This document shows, one piece after another, positions 62,019-64,000 of a DNA stretch of 64,000 bases (its first letter is position 1; the number at the start of each line of letters is the position of its first letter). The notes under the pieces were generated by a model. It did not search any database and had not been told where the DNA came from. It worked only from the letters and a program-made list of their open reading frames with translations. Both the position numbers and the translations under genes were made by a program. The stretch comes from Halorubrum persicum. GTDB taxonomy: Archaea; Halobacteriota; Halobacteria; Halobacteriales; Haloferacaceae. The stretch spans positions 43,714 to 107,713 of the forward strand of contig NZ_NHOA01000020.1 in assembly GCF_002727125.1 (NCBI RefSeq), in the 5' to 3' direction.

Positions 62019-62348
62019 TCACTCTGGACGCTCGACGCCCAGCGTCCGGTACAGCTCCGTCTCGATCCGGTCGACGTACTCGTCGAGCGTCTCCTCGAAC
62101 GTCTCGTCGTCGACGGAGACCGCTCCGCGGATGCGCTCGCGGGGGTTTTCGGGAAGTTCGACGCGGAACTCGCCGTCCTCGTAGAACGGTTCGGACTCGT
62201 TGAGCACCGTCTGGTCGATCCCGTGGATCAGCTCCGAGTCGTACCGGTCGTTCATCTGGTTGAACGCGTTCTTGTACGCCCGCTGGAGCTCGTTGAAGTA
62301 GTTCGCGTACTTGTCCTCGAACTTCTCGGGGTCGAACTCGTCGGCCAT
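62019..62348 (-). CDS. Conserved haloarchaeal protein (DUF5783-like)
   Basis: A 109-residue soluble helical protein. The sequence FDPEKFEDKYANYFNELQRA, YDSELIHGIDQTVLNESEPF and the ERIRGAVSVDDETFEETLDE helix match the family annotated DUF5783 in Halobacteria. No function is known and no motif suggests one. It stands alone on the minus strand with a short gap on either side. Confidence 0.82.
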   Translation of the reverse strand: MADEFDPEKFEDKYANYFNELQRAYKNAFNQMNDRYDSELIHGIDQTVLNESEPFYEDGEFRVELPENPRERIRGAVSVDDETFEETLDEYVDRIETELYRTLGVERPE

Positions 62349-62564
62349 ACGCGGGCTGACGGCACGACGGGGAAAAAGCCGGTCGATCGTCGCTCAGGGG
62401 GCGGAATCGACCGGCGAGGCGGTCGTCGCCGTCGATCGGGAATTGAGGGCCCGATCGAGTTTTAAATGGTATGTCGCTATACTAAATATGTATTCGCGGG
62501 CCATCCGTACCCCACCGAGAGAGCCCCCCACAAGACCCTTCACACGCTGGCGGGCAGAACGAGT

Positions 62565-63440
62565 ATGCGCCGACGCTCCCTCCTCGTTGGCCTGTCGGCC
62601 ACACTCGGAACGCTCGCCGGCTGCAACACGACAGGGAACGAGTCGACCGATCCGGCAGGCACATCCGGGCCGACAACCGACTCGGGGTTCGCCGGGATGT
62701 CGGTGCCGGATCTTCCAGGCGAGAACGAGGTCACTTGGTACCACGAGTCCGACGAAACGACTCAGGGGTTCGTCCGTCCGAGCACCGAAAGGACGGAGCT
62801 GCCTGCTCAGATCGACTTCACGTATCACAATCGATCACAGGAATCGACCAGTTGCGGCCACTGGAGCCTCTACAAGCTGAGAGACGACCGGTGGTTTCTC
62901 GTCGGCCCGTACGGCCACGATGGCATCTGTCACAATCTCCCCGCGGGCGAGAGCGAGACGTGGACAATAGCGGCGGCGACCGGCGAGGTGGACGACGGAG
63001 ACGCGGATCGCTATCCGTACCTCGGTGGCGGCCGCTACGCGGCCGTCGCGGGATACGGGCACGCGACGGCGAAGAGCGCCGCCCTCGTCGAGTTCGACGC
63101 ACCGCCGGTCTCCGTCGTGTCGACGGACGACGCGACGAGCGACTCGAACGGGAGCGCGGTGACCGTCACCGCGGACAGGTGGCGTACCGCCGACGGCGGA
63201 GAGCGGGCCACCCTCACGCTGGAGCGAGCGCAGACGGCCGGCCGCACGCTCATCGTCGAGCAGGTGATGCGACATCCGAACCGCGGCTACCGAAATCTGC
63301 TCGCGTTCGTGGACGAAGACGTCGAGAGGGTGGTCCTCCGGACGGACAGGCAAACGGCAGACTGGATCGTCGACGACGGCGAGACGGCCCGGGTTCGGTA
63401 CGACGATCAGGCGTACAGTGTCACGAAGAGCGAGCCGTGA
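62565..63440 (+). CDS. Secreted lipoprotein of unknown function
   Basis: A 291-residue exported protein. MRRRSLLVGLSATLGTLAGC is a Tat-like signal ending in a lipobox Cys. The mature part has a Ser/Thr/Pro linker (GTSGPTTDSG) and a beta-rich domain with two Cys (TSCGHWSLYK and HDGICHNLPAGESETW). Similar W/L-Y-K and PAGES motifs occur in haloarchaeal lipoproteins of unknown role. A TTTAAAT element at 62460-62466 and a second AT-rich tract at 62478-62493 upstream imply a leader of some 70-80 nt. Confidence 0.75.
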   Translation: MRRRSLLVGLSATLGTLAGCNTTGNESTDPAGTSGPTTDSGFAGMSVPDLPGENEVTWYHESDETTQGFVRPSTERTELPAQIDFTYHNRSQESTSCGHWSLYKLRDDRWFLVGPYGHDGICHNLPAGESETWTIAAATGEVDDGDADRYPYLGGGRYAAVAGYGHATAKSAALVEFDAPPVSVVSTDDATSDSNGSAVTVTADRWRTADGGERATLTLERAQTAGRTLIVEQVMRHPNRGYRNLLAFVDEDVERVVLRTDRQTADWIVDDGETARVRYDDQAYSVTKSEP

Positions 63441-63459
63441 CCGGGGCTAGCGGCCTCGC

Positions 63460-64000
63460 TCACCGTAGCCGGCCGAGGATCCGGTAGTCGCGGTCCGGCT
63501 TGTACCGGCGGAACAGCAGGCTGTTGGTGAGCACGCTCACGCTGGACAGCGCCATCGCCCCGGCGGCCAGCGCGGGCTGGAGCAGCCCGAGCGAGGCGAG
63601 CGGGATCATCAGCGTGTTGTAGCCGAGCGCCCACACGAGGTTCTGTTTGATCTTCTGGAGCGTCGCGTCCGAGATCCGGATCGCCTTCGCCACGTCGACG
63701 GGGTCGTCTCGCATCAGCGTCACGTCCGCGGCCTCGATGGCCACGTCCGTGCCGCTCCCGATGGCGGTGCCGACGTACGCTACCGCGAGCGCGGGCGCGT
63801 CGTTGACGCCGTCACCGACCATCATCGCGTGACTGCCGTCGGCCTGAATCTCCTCGACCGCGTCGGACTTGTCCTCGGGGAGGACCTCGGCCCGGACGTT
63901 CTCGGGGGCGATCCCGACCTGCTCGGCGACCGCGCGGGCCGTGCGCTCGTTGTCTCCCGTGATCATCATCACGTCGATACCGCGGTCGCGGAGCAGGTCG
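63460..64000 (-). CDS. copA: Copper/heavy-metal P-type ATPase, C-terminal part
   Basis: The last ~180 codons of a P1B-type ATPase whose start is beyond the right edge. Visible motifs are MMITGDNERTARAVAEQVGI (hinge), MVGDGVNDAPALAVAYVGTA (TGDGVNDAPAL-type), IGSGTDVAIEAADVTLM, and the last helices including IKQNLVWALGYNTLMIPLAS, where the metal-binding Asn-Tyr lies, and MALSSVSVLTNSLLFRRYKP with Met and Ser of the CopA MxxSS signature. The metal is probably Cu(I). Confidence 0.93.
   Translation of the reverse strand, partial: DLLRDRGIDVMMITGDNERTARAVAEQVGIAPENVRAEVLPEDKSDAVEEIQADGSHAMMVGDGVNDAPALAVAYVGTAIGSGTDVAIEAADVTLMRDDPVDVAKAIRISDATLQKIKQNLVWALGYNTLMIPLASLGLLQPALAAGAMALSSVSVLTNSLLFRRYKPDRDYRILGRLR

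Overview
The window is a stretch of GC-rich euryarchaeal chromosome, almost certainly from a haloarchaeon (class Halobacteria, plausibly Halorubrum or a close relative). The signs are very acidic proteins throughout, an archaeal lipid enzyme (GGGP synthase), CetZ, PAN, both subunit types of archaeal replicative polymerase (PolB and the PolD large subunit), aRF1, aEF1A and aEF2, TTTAA-type TATA boxes about 25-30 bp upstream of apparently leaderless start codons, and GTG starts. No rRNA, tRNA, CRISPR array or transposase was found.

Layout. (1) 1-1430: the edge of a GGGP synthase gene and a CetZ tubulin-like gene, both on the minus strand. (2) 1507-11281: an eight-gene plus-strand operon with a type IV pilus/type II secretion ATPase, its membrane platform, and six poorly known proteins with N-terminal helices or coiled coils. 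(3) 11324-14219: a small conserved protein, an NAD-dependent epimerase, a membrane-anchored DHH phosphoesterase and a 48-residue membrane protein. (4) 14309-25876: information processing genes: PAN, an HTH regulator, mre11-rad50, small accessory genes and polB, which is interrupted by a 439-residue intein exactly inside the catalytic YGDTDS motif. (5) 26025-30771: sufCBD, a ferritin-like protein and a DtxR-family metal regulator. (6) 30808-37930: aRF1, ArgS, a hybrid PAS/GAF histidine kinase and a sugar-nucleotide epimerase. (7) 38018-49470: an iron-uptake and glycan locus. It holds an Fe(III)-type ABC permease, a Tat-exported GMC dehydrogenase pair, a GT2 glycosyltransferase, a GT39-like membrane glycosyltransferase, an Fe(III)-binding lipoprotein, an RGP-like glycosyltransferase/mutase and an LPG-synthase-like flippase. 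Five copies of the perfect inverted repeat TTTAGG-N4-CCTAAA sit upstream of its transcription units. (8) 49620-64000: a small protein, a rhomboid protease, rps10-EF1A, homoserine dehydrogenase with an ACT-domain partner and an upstream leader ORF, aEF2, a KDPG-type aldolase, DP2, a PPC-domain protein, a NifU-like protein, a DUF5783-type protein, a lipoprotein and the end of a copper P-type ATPase.

The most notable features are the five-box iron-responsive regulon that ties Fe uptake to surface glycan synthesis, the Thr-rich 40-codon leaderless ORF translationally coupled to the ACT/homoserine dehydrogenase operon, the duplicated promoter module of the pilus-like operon, and the polB intein.
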